A stretch of DNA of 64,000 nucleotides from an uncultured Cardiobacterium sp. (GTDB lineage: Bacteria > Pseudomonadota > Gammaproteobacteria > Cardiobacteriales > Cardiobacteriaceae), in the NCBI RefSeq assembly GCF_938028825.1, contig NZ_CALIZP010000062.1:1-64000 (forward strand). The letters run 5' to 3'. The notes below the pieces were generated by a model, which searched no databases, was not told the origin of the DNA, and saw nothing but the letters and a program-made list of their open reading frames with translations. The position numbers were made by a program, and so were the translations under genes. Below, one piece after another: positions 41,091 through 50,000 of this stretch; positions within the stretch are counted from its first letter, which is position 1; each line of letters starts with the position of its first letter.

Positions 41091-41885
41091 ATGGCGATTT
41101 TTGCAATTGGCGATGTGCATGGGCATCTGGACGGGTTGTTGCGGCTGCTGGACAAGGTCGGCTATGGCGATGGCGATGAGTTGTGGTTCGTCGGTGATTT
41201 GGTGAATCGCGGCCCGGATTCGGCCGGGGTGCTGCGCTTTGTGCATGGTCTGCGGTTGAAGCGGGTGGTGCTGGGCAATCATGATTTTTCGATGCTGGTG
41301 CAGGCGCAGCGGTTTCCGGGGAACCGGATGCAGCAGTCCACGCTGGATGTGTTGCGCTGTGATGATGGGGAGGCGCTGATTGATGGGTTGCGTCAGTTCC
41401 CGCTGTTGCACGTCGAGCCGCGTTTGCAGGTGCTGATGTCGCATGCGGGGCTGTTCCCGCAATGGTCGGTTGAAGAAGGGCAGGCGGCCAGTGATGCGGT
41501 TTCCGCGCAGTTGCGCGGGGATGGGTATCGCGGCTTCCTGCGCGAGATTTTCGGCGACAAGCCGGATCGGTGGTCGGCGGATTTGCGCGGGATGGATTAT
41601 TGGCGTTTTGCCGTGAATGCGTTCTGCCGGATGCGTTATCTCAATGCGGATGGCAGTCTGAATCTGCATGCAAAAGACCGGCCGAAGAAGACGGAAGGAT
41701 TGTTGCCGTGGTTCAGTGTGCCGCAGCGGTGTGAATGGCTGCAATTGTTCGGTCACTGGGCGAGCCTGGGTTTGCACACGGGAGGAAAGGCGGTTTGTCT
41801 GGATGGCGGTTATGCCTGGGGCGGGGAATTGGCTGCTTATGATGTGTTGCAGCGTCGTCTGGCAGCGATTATTAGCGCAAAATAA
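41091..41885 (+). CDS. apaH: Symmetrical bis(5'-nucleosyl)-tetraphosphatase
   Basis: ApaH hydrolyses Ap4A to two ADP and, in E. coli, removes Np4-caps from RNA. The 264-residue calcineurin-like phosphoesterase shows all metal motifs: AIGDVHGHLDGL near 4-15, VGDLVNRGPDS near 34-44, LGNHDFSML near 61-69, MSHAGLFPQW near 119-128, and LFGHWASLG near 220-228. The start is ATG 41091, with AAGGGG upstream, so that the protein opens MAIFAIGDVHG as usual. Confidence 0.95.
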   Translation: MAIFAIGDVHGHLDGLLRLLDKVGYGDGDELWFVGDLVNRGPDSAGVLRFVHGLRLKRVVLGNHDFSMLVQAQRFPGNRMQQSTLDVLRCDDGEALIDGLRQFPLLHVEPRLQVLMSHAGLFPQWSVEEGQAASDAVSAQLRGDGYRGFLREIFGDKPDRWSADLRGMDYWRFAVNAFCRMRYLNADGSLNLHAKDRPKKTEGLLPWFSVPQRCEWLQLFGHWASLGLHTGGKAVCLDGGYAWGGELAAYDVLQRRLAAIISAK

Positions 41886-41938
41886 TTCGCTTGTAATCGA
41901 ATGGTTAGAAAATACGGCCACACAAAAGGAAAGAAAGC

Positions 41939-41966
41939 TTGACGTTGTGTTGCCGATGTATATAAT
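41939..41966 (+). promoter_or_regulatory. Strong promoter of the tRNA-tuf operon
   Basis: TTGACG (41939-41944), 16 bases, TATAAT (41961-41966), followed by GCGCCCCC. A GC-rich discriminator just after the -10 box is characteristic of stringently controlled stable-RNA promoters. Confidence 0.85.
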
Positions 41967-41982
41967 GCGCCCCCACTTTCCC

Positions 41983-42067
41983 GGAGGGGTACCCAAGCGG
42001 TCAACGGGAGCAGACTGTAAATCTGCCGGCTCAGCCTTCGTAGGTTCGAATCCTACCCCCTCCACCA
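41983..42067 (+). tRNA. tRNA-Tyr (GTA)
   Basis: 85 bases with a long variable arm, a GTA anticodon in AGACTGTAAATCT, T-loop GGTTCGAATCC, acceptor GGAGGGG/CCCCTCC and encoded CCA. Confidence 0.97.
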
Positions 42068-42075
42068 TTTAACTT

Positions 42076-42149
<74 letters not shown>

Positions 42150-42162
42150 GTATCAAGACTAC

Positions 42163-42238
<76 letters not shown>

Positions 42239-42278
42239 TCCCTTAATTTCCGAATTTTTAAACCCTTGGCGGATTGAG

Positions 42279-43469
42279 ATGTCAAAAGAGAAATTTACCC
42301 GAACCAAGCCGCACGTTAACGTGGGCACGATTGGTCACGTTGACCATGGCAAGACGACACTGACGGCGGCGCTGACCAAAGTTGGTGCAGAACGCTTTGG
42401 CGGTACCTTTAAAGCCTATGACCAGATTGACGGTGCACCCGAAGAACGTGCGCGCGGTATCACCATCTCAACCGCACACGTCGAATACGAATCCCCGAAC
42501 CGTCACTATGCACACGTAGACTGCCCCGGGCACGCCGACTATGTTAAAAACATGATTACCGGCGCAGCGCAAATGGATGGAGCCATTTTGGTCTGCTCTG
42601 CAGCCGATGGCCCGATGCCGCAAACCCGTGAACACATTCTGTTGTCCCGTCAGGTGGGTGTTCCCTATATCGTAGTTTATCTGAACAAGGCAGACATGGT
42701 TGATGATGCCGAGCTGCTGGAACTGGTGGAAATGGAAGTGCGCGACCTGTTGAGCGAATACGACTTTCCCGGTGACGATACCCCGATTATTATCGGTTCT
42801 GCATTGAAAGCGCTGGAAGGAGATCAGTCCGATATTGGTGTTCCTTCTATTATCAAACTGGTAGATGCGCTGGACAGCTATATTCCCGAGCCGCAGCGTG
42901 ACATTGACAAACCGTTCCTGATGCCGATTGAAGACGTTTTCTCCATATCCGGTCGTGGTACGGTAGTGACCGGGCGTATTGAGCGCGGAGTAATCAAAGT
43001 TGGTGAAGAAATCGAAATAGTCGGTATCCGCCCGACTGCCAAAACCACCTGCACCGGTGTGGAAATGTTCCGCAAGCTGCTGGATCAGGGTGAAGCAGGC
43101 GATAACGTTGGTGTATTGCTGCGCGGTACCAAACGTGAAGAAGTAGAACGTGGACAAGTGTTGGCCAAACCGGGTACGATTACCCCGCACACCAAATTTG
43201 AGGCGGAAGTTTATATACTGTCCAAAGACGAAGGTGGTCGTCACACCCCATTTTTTAAAGGTTACCGTCCGCAGTTTTACTTCCGTACTACGGACGTGAC
43301 AGGTGAATGCATCCTGCCGGAAGGTGTGGAAATGGTCATGCCGGGTGATAATATCAAGATGAATGTTCATCTGATTTCGCCGATTGCGATGGACGAAGGA
43401 CTTCGTTTTGCAATTCGTGAAGGTGGCCGTACAGTAGGTGCGGGCGTCGTCTCCAAAATTATCGAATAA
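42279..43469 (+). CDS. tuf: Elongation factor Tu, copy 1
   Basis: EF-Tu delivers aminoacyl-tRNA to the ribosome as a GTP complex. The 396 residues have the P-loop GHVDHGKT at 19-26, DCPGHADY, NKADMVDD and domains II and III complete. It is co-transcribed with the upstream tRNAs. The nucleotide sequence looks identical to the second copy at 58520 up to 43462, the penultimate sense codon, after which they read ATCGAATAA and ATTGAGTGA. The homogeneity implies gene conversion. The codon use is strongly biased, as expected for its expression level. Confidence 0.99.
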   Translation: MSKEKFTRTKPHVNVGTIGHVDHGKTTLTAALTKVGAERFGGTFKAYDQIDGAPEERARGITISTAHVEYESPNRHYAHVDCPGHADYVKNMITGAAQMDGAILVCSAADGPMPQTREHILLSRQVGVPYIVVYLNKADMVDDAELLELVEMEVRDLLSEYDFPGDDTPIIIGSALKALEGDQSDIGVPSIIKLVDALDSYIPEPQRDIDKPFLMPIEDVFSISGRGTVVTGRIERGVIKVGEEIEIVGIRPTAKTTCTGVEMFRKLLDQGEAGDNVGVLLRGTKREEVERGQVLAKPGTITPHTKFEAEVYILSKDEGGRHTPFFKGYRPQFYFRTTDVTGECILPEGVEMVMPGDNIKMNVHLISPIAMDEGLRFAIREGGRTVGAGVVSKIIE

Positions 43470-43481
43470 GATAAAGATATC

Positions 43482-43509
43482 TTGTAAAAATAGGGGTGGT
43501 GTTTATAAT
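43482..43509 (+). promoter_or_regulatory. Promoter for tRNA-Trp-secE-nusG, inside the tuf terminator
   Basis: TTGTAA (43482-43487), 16 bases, TATAAT (43504-43509). The -10 hexamer forms most of the loop of the terminator hairpin. Confidence 0.6.
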
Positions 43510-43522
43510 CACCGCCCTTTTT
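43494..43522 (+). terminator. Terminator after tuf copy 1
   Basis: GGGTGGTG (43494-43501) pairs with CACCGCCC (43510-43517) including one G-T pair, then TTTTT. Confidence 0.7.
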
Positions 43523-43535
43523 CAACGGCATAGAT

Positions 43536-43611
43536 AGGCGAGTAGCTCAATTGGCAGAGTTGCGGTTTCCAAAACCGTCGGTTGGGGGTTCGAGTCCCTC
43601 CTCGCCTGCCA
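43536..43611 (+). tRNA. tRNA-Trp (CCA)
   Basis: 76 bases, acceptor AGGCGAG/CTCGCCT, anticodon CCA in TTTCCAAAA, T-loop GGTTCGAGTCC, encoded CCA. It lies between tuf and secE, as in many gammaproteobacteria. Confidence 0.97.
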
Positions 43612-43628
43612 TCTATTAGAGGGAAAAT

Positions 43629-44009
43629 ATGCAGCAAGGCTCGGTGGAACAGCAGAAAAAACCCTTGGATTCTCTATTTACGGCGCTTGCCGTAATTTTA
43701 TTTTTGGGCGGTTTTTATTGTGCCGGTTCCAATAATTACTTTTTTGCCGGATTATCCGGTTATGCGCGCTTTGGTATTGCTGTAGCTACCCTTATTATTT
43801 CGGCAGCAGCATTATGGCCGACCAGTCATCGTGATTATCTGCTGGCGTTGTTTCGCGGTGCACGCATAGAAATGCGCAAGGTGCGCTGGCCAACCAAGGA
43901 AGAAGCGACCAAGAGCACTTTGGTGGTTTTGGTTTTGGTCGCGCTGTTCGCTATCGTCCTTAGTATTTTTGACTGGATTTTGGTGAAAATCATCGAGGCG
44001 TTACTCTGA
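43629..44009 (+). CDS. secE: Preprotein translocase subunit SecE
   Basis: SecE clamps SecY in the SecYEG channel. The 126-residue protein has three membrane segments as in E. coli (127): two near residues 17-35 and 43-62 and the essential conserved third at about 100-122. The amphipathic hinge RGARIEMRKVRWPTKEEATKST is the family signature. SD GAGGG lies before the ATG. The stop overlaps the nusG start by one base. Confidence 0.95.
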   Translation: MQQGSVEQQKKPLDSLFTALAVILFLGGFYCAGSNNYFFAGLSGYARFGIAVATLIISAAALWPTSHRDYLLALFRGARIEMRKVRWPTKEEATKSTLVVLVLVALFAIVLSIFDWILVKIIEALL

Positions 44010-44545
44010 TGTCCATGCAATGGTATGTGTTGCAAACGTATTCCCAGTTTGAACAGCAGGTTAGGCGTGCCTTGGAAGAACGGATCGAACGCGAAGGACT
44101 GCAAGAATATTTTGGCCGCATTCTCATTCCGTCCGAGGAAGTGGTTGAAATCAAGGATGGCAAAAAGCGCAGTTCGCAGCGTAAATTTTTTCCCAATTAT
44201 GTGTTGGTGGAAATGGTGATGAACGATGTTACGTGGCATGCCGTCCGCGGTATCCCTCGCGTTTCTGGTTTCGTGGGTGGCACAGCGGAGAATCCAGCAC
44301 CTATTCCTCAGCACGAGGTTGATGTTATCTTGCGTCGTGTTGAAGAAGGTGTTGAAAAACCACGTCCGAAGACATTATTTGAAATTGGCGAAGAGGTCCG
44401 TATTGTAGAGGGACCTTTTGCCGAATTCACGGGCACAGTAGAAGAAGTTATGTATGAAAAAAGCAGGCTGAAGGTTTCTGTGCTTATTTTTGGTCGTCCC
44501 ACTCCGGTGGAGCTTGAATTCCATCAAGTGGAAAAAGACCTATAA
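44009..44545 (+). CDS. nusG: Transcription termination/antitermination factor NusG
   Basis: NusG links RNA polymerase to Rho or to ribosomal protein S10. The 178 residues have the NGN domain (MQWYVLQTYSQFEQQVRRALEERI, NYVLVEMVMND, GFVGG) and the C-terminal KOW domain (GEEVRIVEGPFAEFTGTVEEV). It starts at ATG 44009, coupled to secE, and is followed by rplK after 41 bases. Confidence 0.97.
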   Translation: MSMQWYVLQTYSQFEQQVRRALEERIEREGLQEYFGRILIPSEEVVEIKDGKKRSSQRKFFPNYVLVEMVMNDVTWHAVRGIPRVSGFVGGTAENPAPIPQHEVDVILRRVEEGVEKPRPKTLFEIGEEVRIVEGPFAEFTGTVEEVMYEKSRLKVSVLIFGRPTPVELEFHQVEKDL

Positions 44546-44586
44546 TCAGGGGAGCCGCAAGGCGTTATACCCATTTGGAGTAATAT

Positions 44587-45015
44587 ATGGCAAAAAAAAT
44601 TACCGGCTATATCAAGCTGCAAATCGCGGCGGGTAAAGCGAATCCGAGTCCTCCGGTTGGCCCTGCCTTGGGTCAGCATGGCGTAAATATTATGGAATTT
44701 TGTAAAGCGTTTAATGCAGAAACGCAAAGTATGGAAGCGGGAATGCCTGTCCCAGTAGTTATTACGGTTTACAGTGATCGCAGCTTTACCTTCATAACTA
44801 AAACTCCGCCTGCTACTTATTTGCTGAAAAAAGCGGCCGGCGTTAAGTCTGGCAGTGGGCGGCCCAATACAGAGAAAGTTGGTAAAGTAACCCGCGCCCA
44901 GTTGGAAGAAATCGTCAAGGTTAAACAACCTGACTTGACTGCCGCTAATCTGCAGGCTGGCGTTAATACCATCGCAGGTAGTGCGCGTTCTATGGGCTTG
45001 AAGGTAGAGGATTAA
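44587..45015 (+). CDS. rplK: Ribosomal protein L11
   Basis: L11 forms the GTPase-associated centre with 23S rRNA. 142 residues, as in E. coli. ITGYIKLQIAAGKANPSPPVGPALGQHGVNIMEFCKAFN and the C-terminal AGVNTIAGSARSMGL are canonical. The conserved Pro-rich hinge is intact. TTTGGAG precedes ATG 44587. rplA follows after three bases. Confidence 0.98.
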   Translation: MAKKITGYIKLQIAAGKANPSPPVGPALGQHGVNIMEFCKAFNAETQSMEAGMPVPVVITVYSDRSFTFITKTPPATYLLKKAAGVKSGSGRPNTEKVGKVTRAQLEEIVKVKQPDLTAANLQAGVNTIAGSARSMGLKVED

Positions 45016-45018
45016 GGC

Positions 45019-45720
45019 ATGGCCAAATTAAGTAAACGTGTGCGGGCTTTTCGCAATCAAATAGAAAGCGGCAAGGTTTATTCGCTAATGGAAGCATTGA
45101 CACTGTTGAAATCCATTCCTGCTGCCAAATTCGTGGAGTCTGTGGATGTGGCAATCAACTTGGGTGTTGACCCGCGCAAGTCCGATCAAGTCGTGCGAGG
45201 TGCTGCTGTATTGCCGAACGGCACCGGCAAATCTGTCCGTGTGGCGGTTTTTGCACAAGGTGCGGCTGCGGACGCAGCGCAGGCCGCAGGTGCGGATTTG
45301 GTGGGTATGGACGAATTGGCTGATGAAATTAAAAATGGCCGCAACGATTTTGATGTCGTTATAGCCGAACCTGCCGCCATGCGTGTTGTCGGTCAATTGG
45401 GACAGGTGCTTGGGCCTCGCGGCTTGATGCCTAACCCCAAAGTTGGAACCGTTACCCCTGACGTAAAAACGGCCGTAGAAAATGCCAAAGCCGGTCAAGT
45501 GCGTTTCCGTGCTGACAAGGGTGGTGTTGTTCACGCCATGATAGGCAAAGTGAATTTCAGTGAACAACAGCTGGCAGAAAACCTCAATGCACTGGTTGCC
45601 GAGATTAATAAATTGCGCCCTGCCGCTGCCAAGGGTATTTATTTGAAAAAAGCATTTCTTTCGACCACGATGGGTCCGGGAATTGTCATTGATGTGGCGT
45701 CGTTTGGTAGTGCTGCATAA
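45019..45720 (+). CDS. rplA: Ribosomal protein L1
   Basis: L1 forms the mobile stalk at the E site and autoregulates the rplKA mRNA in E. coli. 233 residues (E. coli 234). VDVAINLGVDPRKSDQVVRG near 38-57 and the signature PAAMRVVGQLGQVLGPRGLMPNPKVGTV near 118-145 are intact. It lies in the rplK-rplA pair, ahead of the L10 leader. Confidence 0.98.
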   Translation: MAKLSKRVRAFRNQIESGKVYSLMEALTLLKSIPAAKFVESVDVAINLGVDPRKSDQVVRGAAVLPNGTGKSVRVAVFAQGAAADAAQAAGADLVGMDELADEIKNGRNDFDVVIAEPAAMRVVGQLGQVLGPRGLMPNPKVGTVTPDVKTAVENAKAGQVRFRADKGGVVHAMIGKVNFSEQQLAENLNALVAEINKLRPAAAKGIYLKKAFLSTTMGPGIVIDVASFGSAA

Positions 45721-45898
45721 AAATCAGCAAGGATTTGGGATAGCTGCATGGCAGCTATCGTCAAAGACTGCAGGTGTTCGTAGAACTTAATTTCCTGCAT
45801 AGATGGTAGGTCGCTTCAGCTGTCTGAAAGGCTATACCAAGGTTCACCGATTTTATCGGTGGTTTTAGGGTAACCCGATCCGACTTAAGGAGTATGGA
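45721..45898 (+). promoter_or_regulatory. L10 leader region (rplJL-rpoBC regulation)
   Basis: 178 non-coding bases separate rplA and rplJ. They contain stems such as ATAGCTGC-ATG-GCAGCTAT near 45739-45757 and ACCGAT-TTTAT-CGGTGG near 45846-45864. In E. coli the L10-L7/L12 complex binds this leader and represses translation. Position and structure support the same control here; I did not fold the whole region. Confidence 0.65.
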
Positions 45899-46432
45899 AT
45901 GGGCTTGAATTTAACCAGCAAAAAAAACGTTGTTGCGGAAGTCAGTGAAATCGCTGGCAAAGCGTATGCGCTAGTTGCGACGGAATATCACGGGCTAACC
46001 GTTGAACACATGACGCAACTGCACGCACGCGCACGCGCAACCGGCGTTTATCTGCGGGTAGTTAAGAATACCCTGGCCAGAAGGGCTTTGGCCGAAACGG
46101 ATTTTGCCTGTACACAAGATCATTTGGTCGGCCCGCTGGTTTTGGCTTTCTCAATGGAAGATCCCGGTGCTGCGGCACGTCTGTGGCGCGACTTCTTTAA
46201 GGAAAATGACAAGCTGGACAAAGAAATGGTCAAGTTTGTCAGTGTTTCCGGCGAGTTGCTGCCGGGAAGCGAACTGGAACGGTTGGCGAAGCTGCCGACC
46301 AGGGAAGAGGCACTGGCATTGCTCATGGCATGTATGCGCGCGCCGCTTGACAAATTTGCCCGTACACTCAACGAAATCCCGGGCAAACTGGTTCGTACGA
46401 TTGAAGCTATTCGCCAAAACAAAGCCGCATAA
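45899..46432 (+). CDS. rplJ: Ribosomal protein L10
   Basis: L10 anchors L7/L12 dimers to the ribosome. 177 residues, slightly longer than E. coli (165). MGLNLTSKKNVVAEVSEIAGKAYALVATEYHGLTVEHMTQLHARAR and VVKNTLARRAL are the family N-terminus, and the C-terminal helix that holds L7/L12 is present (LDKFARTLNEIPGKLVRTIEAIRQ). AAGGAG lies before ATG 45899. Confidence 0.97.
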   Translation: MGLNLTSKKNVVAEVSEIAGKAYALVATEYHGLTVEHMTQLHARARATGVYLRVVKNTLARRALAETDFACTQDHLVGPLVLAFSMEDPGAAARLWRDFFKENDKLDKEMVKFVSVSGELLPGSELERLAKLPTREEALALLMACMRAPLDKFARTLNEIPGKLVRTIEAIRQNKAA

Positions 46433-46485
46433 GCGCTTTGGGTATTGTTTAACCTTATCTAATTTAATAAATTTGGAGTTATCAC

Positions 46486-46860
46486 ATGGCTATCGCTAAA
46501 GAAGATATCCTTAATGCCATTGCCGAAATGTCCGTAATGGATGTTGTCGATTTGATCGCCGCAATGGAGGAAAAATTCGGTGTTACTGCTGCAGCAGCAG
46601 TTGCCGCCGCTCCGGTTGCCGCTGGTCCGGTTGCCGCTGCCGAGGAACAGACCGAATTTGACGTTGTTCTTACTGACGCCGGTGCGAACAAGGTCGCTGT
46701 TATCAAAGTTGTCCGTACCGTTACCGGTCTTGGTCTGAAAGAAGCCAAAGAAGCTGTTGATGGCGCACCTTCCACCCTGAAAGAAGGTCTTGCTAAAGAA
46801 GAGGCCGAAAAAATCAAGGCCGAACTCGAAGCTGCCGGTGCCAAAGCCGAACTCAAGTAA
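46486..46860 (+). CDS. rplL: Ribosomal protein L7/L12
   Basis: The stalk protein that recruits translational GTPases. 124 residues. The N-terminal dimer domain (IAKEDILNAIAEMSVMDVVDLIAAMEEKFGV) is joined by an Ala/Pro-rich hinge (about 35-53) to the C-terminal domain EQTEFDVVLTDAGANKVAVIKVVRTVTGLGLKEAKEAVDGAP. 53 bases after rplJ; GGAG precedes the ATG. Confidence 0.98.
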   Translation: MAIAKEDILNAIAEMSVMDVVDLIAAMEEKFGVTAAAAVAAAPVAAGPVAAAEEQTEFDVVLTDAGANKVAVIKVVRTVTGLGLKEAKEAVDGAPSTLKEGLAKEEAEKIKAELEAAGAKAELK

Positions 46861-46878
46861 CTTCTTTGCTGCCTTATG

Positions 46879-46912
46879 AAAAGTACCGGTGTTTTTATGC
46901 CGGTACTTTTTC
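46879..46912 (+). terminator. rplL-rpoB attenuator
   Basis: AAAAGTACCGG (46879-46889) pairs with CCGGTACTTTT (46900-46910), followed by TT. A hairpin here partly terminates transcription in E. coli so that ribosomal proteins exceed RNA polymerase; the position is equivalent. Confidence 0.8.
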
Positions 46913-47031
46913 CTGTCTTGAAAGCTGATGCAACAGGAAATGTCCGGGCCATCGACGTTCGTTGTTGCATAATCTTTCCAGATTCATTTTCTGCGCTGTA
47001 CGCATCTTCTACCGCTTGAGGTTAATCCGCC

Positions 47032-50000
47032 ATGACTTATACGTTTACCGAGAAAAAACGCATCCGCAAAAATTTCAGCAAACATCCTACCGTACTGGAT
47101 ACGCCTTATTTGTTGGCAATGCAACTGGATTCGTATCATGATTTTCTGCAAAGCAATATCCCGGCAAACAAGCGTGAAAATGTGGGGCTGCATGAAGCCT
47201 TTTCTTCCATCTTTCCTATTGTCAGTCATAATGGATTGATTGAATTGCAATATGTGGGTTATGACTTGGGCAAGCCGGAGTTTGATGTGCGCGAATGCCA
47301 GTTGCGCGGCGTCACGTATTCCGCCCCTTTGCGTGTACGGATGCGGGTAGCTATCTACGACAAGACTGATCCCAACAAGCGTAAACTGAAACAGGTGATT
47401 GAATCCGAGCCGGTTTTTATGGGTGAGATGCCGTTAATGACCGATAACGGCACTTTTGTCATCAACGGAACCGAGCGGGTTATCGTCTCGCAGTTGCATC
47501 GTTCTCCCGGTGTCTTTTTCGATCATGATAAAGGTGTCGGGCACAGTTCCGGTAAATTGCTCTTTTCTGCACGGGTTATCCCCTATCGTGGTTCCTGGCT
47601 GGATTTTGAATTCGATGCCAAGGATTTGCTCTATTGCCGTATTGACCGCCGCCGTAAATTGCCGGTAACGGTATTGTTGCATGCACTGGGCTATAGCGAT
47701 GCCGATATTCTTGGCGAATTCTTCGAAACACAGGCTTTTAGAATCACTAGGGGTAAGCTAGAAATGAAATTCCAGCCGACGCAATTCAAGGGCGAAGCAG
47801 TCGCTTTCGATATTGTCGCGGATGGCGAAGTGCTGGTTGAAGCGGGGAAACGTATTACTTCCCGTCATGTGCGGCAACTGGAAGAAAAAAAGGTCACCAG
47901 CCAAATTGTGCCGATGGATTTTGTCGTCGGCAAAATCCTTGCCAAAGATCTGATTGACAAGGAAAGTGGTGAATTGATTTTGCAGGCTAACACCGTTCTG
48001 ACTGAAGAGCATCTGGTGAAGTTCGTTGAATTAGGGGTGAAAGCATTCGAAACCCTGTATGTCAACGAACTGGATCGTGGCGCTTATATTGCCGACACCT
48101 TGCGTGTAGATGAAACTACCGATCAGGATAATGCACGTGCCGAAATTTACCGCATGATGCGTCCGGGCGAACCGCCAACCAAGGATGCGGCGGACACACT
48201 CTTTGATAATCTCTTCTTCAATGAGGAACGCTATGACCTGTCGCGTGTCGGGCGGATGAAATTCAACCGCCGTCTTGGTATCGCCGAAGATACAGGCAGC
48301 GGTGTGCTGTCGCGTGAAGACGTAATTCGGGTATTGAAAACCCTGATCGCCATTAAAGATGGCGATGGGATGGTTGATGACATTGACCATCTCGGTAACC
48401 GACGTATCCGCTGTGTCGGCGAAATGGCAGCGAATGCTTTCCGAATCGGCCTCGTTCGTTTGGAACGTTCGATTAAAGAACGCTTGAGCCAGGTAGAATC
48501 CGAAGGGTTGACGCCGAAGGAACTGATTAATCAGAAGCCGGTATCTGCGGCAATTAAGGAATTTTTTGGTTCCTCGCAGTTATCGCAGTTCATGGATCAG
48601 AACAACCCGCTGTCTGAAGTAACCCACAAGCGGCGTATTTCCGCGCTTGGCCCTGGCGGACTGACCCGTGAGCGGGCGGGGTTTGAGGTACGCGACGTGC
48701 ATCCGACGCACTATGGCCGCCTCTGCCCGATTGAGACACCGGAAGGACCGAATATCGGCCTGATCAACTCGCTGGCGGTATATGCGAAAACCAACGAGTA
48801 TGGCTTCCTCGAAACTCCATACCGTAAGGTGGTTGACGGCAAGGTGACGATGGAGACTGAATACCTCTCCGCTATTGAAGAATCCAAGTACGTTATTGCC
48901 CAGGCAAATGCGGCACTGAATGAGGATGGTTCTTTCCGTGATGATTTGGTATCCGCCCGCTATCAGAATGAATTCATGTTGTCCCGCTCCGACCGCATTG
49001 ATTATATGGACGTCTCGCCGAAACAGATTGTGTCCGTGGCAGCTTCACTGATCCCGTTCCTCGAACACGATGATGCAAACCGTGCCCTAATGGGATCCAA
49101 CATGCAGCGCCAGGCGGTGCCGACATTGCGTGCCGATAAACCGCTGGTTGGTACCGGTATGGAACGGGTTGTTGCCAGCGATTCCGGGGTACTGGTGCGT
49201 GCCGAGCGGGGCGGTGTCATTGATCTGGTTGATTCTTCGCGGATTGTCGTTAAGGTCAATGATGATGAAGTGCAACCGGGCGGTTTGGGGGTTGATATTT
49301 ACAACCTGACCAAATATACCCGTTCCAACCAGAATACCTGTATTAACCAAAAACCACTGGTCAAACCGGGAGACGTGGTGGCGCGTGGTGACGTGCTGGC
49401 TGACGGTCCATCCACCGATATGGGCGAATTGGCATTGGGGCAAAATATGCTGATTGCTTTCATGCCCTGGAACGGTTACAACTTCGAAGACTCCATCCTG
49501 ATTTCCGAGCGGGTGGTGCAGGAAGACCGTTTCACCACTATCCACATTGAAGAGCTTACCTGCGTGGCGCGTGATACCAAACTGGGTTCGGAAGAAATCA
49601 GCAGCGATATTCCGAATGTGAAGGAAAGTGCGCTGGCAAAGCTGGACAGTACCGGTATCGTGCATATCGGGGCGGAAGTAAAAGCCGGGGACATTTTGGT
49701 CGGTAAAGTAACGCCGAAGGGCGAACGTTCGCAGTCGCCGGAAGAGAAACTGCTGCGCGCAATTTTTGGTGAGAAAGCTTCCGATGTAAAAGACAGTTCA
49801 CTGCGTGTCCCCGTGGGCATGGACGGCACTGTGGTGGATGTGCGTGTCTATACGCGGGACGGCGTAGAGAAGGATACGCGCGCCAAAGAAATCGAAGCGA
49901 TGGAAATTGCCAGCATCGCCAAAAATATTAAAGACCAATTGCGGGTATTCGAAAACGATATCCACGAACGGGTTGCCCGCCTGCTGCTTGGGCAGGCGAT

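Noticed and set aside
42468..43370. Identical minus-strand open frames within both tuf genes
   Set aside because: They are identical only because tuf is duplicated; the translation has no domain and no start signal.
48568..48790. Rifampicin-resistance change in rpoB
   Set aside because: All the usual resistance positions carry the wild-type residue.
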